A stretch of 7,166 bases of DNA from an uncultured Eubacteriales bacterium. Its GTDB lineage: Bacteria > Bacillota > Clostridia > Oscillospirales > CAG-272. The position numbers and the translations under genes are program-made. Shown here piece after piece: positions 5,570-7,166 of this stretch. The notes below the pieces were generated by a model that saw only the letters and a list, made by a program, of their open reading frames with translations, ran no database searches and was not told the DNA's origin. Location: contig CAKSOR010000122.1 in NCBI GenBank assembly GCA_934477985.1, positions 1 to 7,166 of the forward strand, read 5' to 3'. The first letter of the stretch is position 1, and each line of letters opens with the position of its first letter.

Positions 5570-6150
5570 GTACCTATATTGCAATCATCATTGCCGCCGT
5601 GCTGACCAATAACTTCGTTCTGTCGAAGTTCTACGGCTGCTGCCCGTTCCTGGGCGTATCGAAAAAGCTGGATTCCAGCGTGGGCATGGGCGCTGCGGTA
5701 GTTTTCGTCATGCTGTGCGCATCCCTGTGCACCTATCCCATCTACTACTTCATTCTGAAGCCCCTGGAGCTGACTTATCTCCGGACAGTGGCGTTTATCC
5801 TGGTCATTGCCGTGTTTGTCCAGCTGTTGGAAATGGTCATCAAAAAGCTGATGCCGCCCCTGTATAAGACCCTGGGCGTATACCTGCCTCTGATTACCAC
5901 CAACTGCGCCGTACTGGGCGTGACCATTATGAACATTGACGAAAGCTACAGCTTCGGACAGTCTCTGGTGAATGCCGTGTTCTCCGGCGTGGGCTTTGCC
6001 CTGGCGATGGTGATCTTTTCCGGTGTCCGCTCCCGTGTGGACGACGCGGACGGCGACACCCCGAAGATGTTCCGGGGCGTTCCGGCGACGCTGATCGCGG
6101 CAGCCATTGTGTCCATGAGCTTTCTGGGCTTCGGCGGCCTGGGACAGTAA
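5566..6150 (+). CDS. rnfA: Rnf complex subunit A, integral membrane Fe-S subunit
   Basis: RnfA (NqrE family) is the partner of RnfE around the intramembrane [2Fe-2S] cluster. The protein has 194 residues and about six hydrophobic helices, the usual size. The signatures NNFVLSKFYGCCPFLGVSKK (15-34) and LPLITTNCAVLGV (107-119) contain the expected cluster cysteines C26 and C114. The residue before C26 is also a cysteine (C25), where many relatives have a non-cysteine. The ATG overlaps the rnfE stop (ATGA at 5566-5569), with GAGGAGG (5552-5558) 7 nt upstream. Distinguished from the related RnfE by the CPFLGVSKK motif and by being immediately followed by rnfB. Confidence 0.97.
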   Translation: MSTYIAIIIAAVLTNNFVLSKFYGCCPFLGVSKKLDSSVGMGAAVVFVMLCASLCTYPIYYFILKPLELTYLRTVAFILVIAVFVQLLEMVIKKLMPPLYKTLGVYLPLITTNCAVLGVTIMNIDESYSFGQSLVNAVFSGVGFALAMVIFSGVRSRVDDADGDTPKMFRGVPATLIAAAIVSMSFLGFGGLGQ

Positions 6151-6162
6151 GGAGGATGTGCC

Positions 6163-7020
6163 ATGGAATTTGTCTATCCCATTTTGATTTTTGTTGTCAT
6201 GGGCATCGTGTTCGGTGTCCTGCTGGTGGTGATCTCTAAGGTATTTGCCGTCAAGACGGACGAGCGCGCCGTAAAGATCACCGAAGCCCTTCCCGGCGCA
6301 AACTGCGGTGCCTGCGGCTATGCCGGCTGTGCAGACTACGCCGACGCCATCGTCAATAAGGGCGCGCCCATGAACGCCTGTCTCCCCGGCGGCGGAAATG
6401 CGGCGGCAGCCATCGGCGAGATCATGGGGGTCTCCGTCTCCGCATCCGAGCGGATGATCCCGGTGCTCCACTGTAACGGCAGCTGCGATGCCACCAAGCG
6501 GAAGTTTACCTTTGACGGCGTGCAGTCCTGTACGGCGGCGAAGCGCTTCTACGGCGGCACAGGTGTCTGCGCCTACGGATGTCTCGGACTGGGGGACTGC
6601 GTTTCCGTCTGTGAAAACGATGTCATCTCCATCCAGAACGGCATTGCCGTGTTCTGCACGGAAAAGTGTGTCTCCTGCAATAAGTGCGCGAAAGTCTGTC
6701 CCAATGGTCTCATCGAACTGCGCCCGGAAAAGAAAAAGGTAGACGTGCGCTGCTCCTCCCGGAACACAGGCAAAACGGCAATGCAGTCCTGCAAAAACTC
6801 CTGCATCGGCTGTAAAAAGTGCGAAAAGGTCTGCAAGTTCGAGGCAATCATCGTCGAAAACGCCTATCCGGTCATCGACTATGACAAGTGTAAATCCTGC
6901 GGTCTCTGCGCCAAGGAATGCCCCAGAGGGTGCATCGAAAATCTGCGCAAGCCGAAGGTCACCGCTCCCAAGCCGGAACCAGCAAAGGAAAAGCCGGCGG
7001 AAAAAACTGCGGCAGAATAA
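6163..7020 (+). CDS. rnfB: Rnf complex subunit B, polyferredoxin electron-input subunit
   Basis: RnfB accepts electrons from reduced ferredoxin on the cytoplasmic side. The protein has 285 residues and 27 cysteines. A membrane anchor (about 4-29) is followed by the RnfB-type [4Fe-4S] module C48-x2-C51-x4-C56-x16-C73 within ALPGANCGACGYAGC. A middle region has C104, C108, C123 and an atypical C136-x3-C140-x5-C146-x3-C150 set. Three standard ferredoxin motifs follow: C169/C172/C175/C179, C214/C217/C220/C224 and C243/C246/C249/C253, with extra cysteines at 165, 197, 210 and 257. This suggests at least five [4Fe-4S] clusters, typical of the long clostridial form rather than the shorter proteobacterial RnfB. 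The C terminus is a Lys/Pro/Ala/Glu-rich tail (263-285). GGAGG (6151-6155) lies 7 nt before the ATG, just after the rnfA stop. Confidence 0.97.
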   Translation: MEFVYPILIFVVMGIVFGVLLVVISKVFAVKTDERAVKITEALPGANCGACGYAGCADYADAIVNKGAPMNACLPGGGNAAAAIGEIMGVSVSASERMIPVLHCNGSCDATKRKFTFDGVQSCTAAKRFYGGTGVCAYGCLGLGDCVSVCENDVISIQNGIAVFCTEKCVSCNKCAKVCPNGLIELRPEKKKVDVRCSSRNTGKTAMQSCKNSCIGCKKCEKVCKFEAIIVENAYPVIDYDKCKSCGLCAKECPRGCIENLRKPKVTAPKPEPAKEKPAEKTAAE

Positions 7021-7023
7021 AGC

Positions 7024-7059
7024 AGGGGCGAACATCGTTCGCCCGCAGCGTGCTCGCTG
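7024..7059. repeat. Isolated module A plus a small hairpin after rnfB
   Basis: Four bases after the rnfB stop a single module A appears, GGGCGAAC (7026-7033) paired with GTTCGCCC (7037-7044). A second stem follows, CAGCG (7046-7050) with CGCTG (7055-7059). The other modules of the composite unit are missing. There is no T-tract after either stem, so this is not a standard intrinsic terminator, although the pair could protect or define the 3' end of the message. No other terminator is visible up to the window end. Confidence 0.8.
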
Positions 7060-7070
7060 TGAGCCTTACC

Positions 7071-7166
7071 CCCCAATTCAACGGAGAAAAACGATTCCCC
7101 TTACGGCGGCAGCAGCCAGCCCGTCGCCCAGCGGAAATGGCGACGGCAGACTCGCCCAAGGATAGC
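7071..7166. repeat. Family C hairpin repeat, right copy
   Basis: Direct repeat of 1-95. The hairpin CCGTCGCC (7121-7128) with GGCGACGG (7139-7146) is fully conserved. The second hairpin begins at CTCGCC (7151-7156), but its other arm starts AGC instead of GGC and is cut by the window end. The copy therefore probably continues beyond the window. No gene is seen in it. Confidence 0.85.

Noticed and set aside
3341..7020. Nqr (Na+-translocating NADH:quinone reductase) rather than Rnf
   Set aside because: There is no NqrA or NqrF. The presence of a ferredoxin-motif RnfC and a polyferredoxin RnfB identifies the complex as Rnf.

Overview
The window holds a complete Rnf operon with its flavin transferase, all on the + strand: apbE, then rnfC, rnfD, rnfG, rnfE, rnfA and rnfB. 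The rnfCDGEAB order with rnfB last is the one known from clostridial Rnf loci such as Acetobacterium and Clostridium. Strong AGGAGG-type ribosome binding sites, high GC coding DNA and intergenic palindromic repeats full of GGGCGAAC/GTTCGCCC and CATCGCCCC arms suggest a GC-rich anaerobic gut Firmicute, probably of the Oscillospiraceae/Ruminococcaceae. The placement is inferred from style and gene order, not from a database match.

Layout. Positions 1-165 carry a hairpin repeat (family C) and a possible terminator of an upstream gene. Positions 166-630 are a tandem array of a composite palindromic element with a period of 128-129 bp: three full units and one truncated unit. apbE follows at 672-1631. 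The 267-bp gap between apbE and rnfC is mostly the same element: the tail of one unit, then a complete one. rnfC occupies 1899-3185. The 155-bp gap before rnfD holds a rearranged copy. rnfD, rnfG, rnfE, rnfA and rnfB (3341-7020) are tightly packed, with 1-bp and 12-bp gaps and two 4-bp ATGA overlaps. Straight after rnfB come one more repeat module and a second copy of family C, so the operon sits between two direct repeats about 7.07 kb apart.

Function. By family knowledge, RnfB takes electrons from reduced ferredoxin. They pass through the membrane Fe-S pair RnfA/RnfE and the covalently bound FMNs of RnfD and RnfG, and reach NAD+ on RnfC, while Na+ or H+ is exported. ApbE, here a predicted lipoprotein facing the outside of the membrane, attaches FMN to the TGAT threonines seen in RnfD (T171) and RnfG (T163). 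All expected cofactor motifs are present, so the complex looks functional.

I see no undescribed protein system. The most unusual part is the non-coding DNA: a modular, hairpin-rich repeat family whose arms change sequence between copies yet stay paired, whose modules occur separately and in one case inverted, and which occupies the non-coding DNA on both sides of apbE, the rnfC-rnfD gap and the end of the operon.
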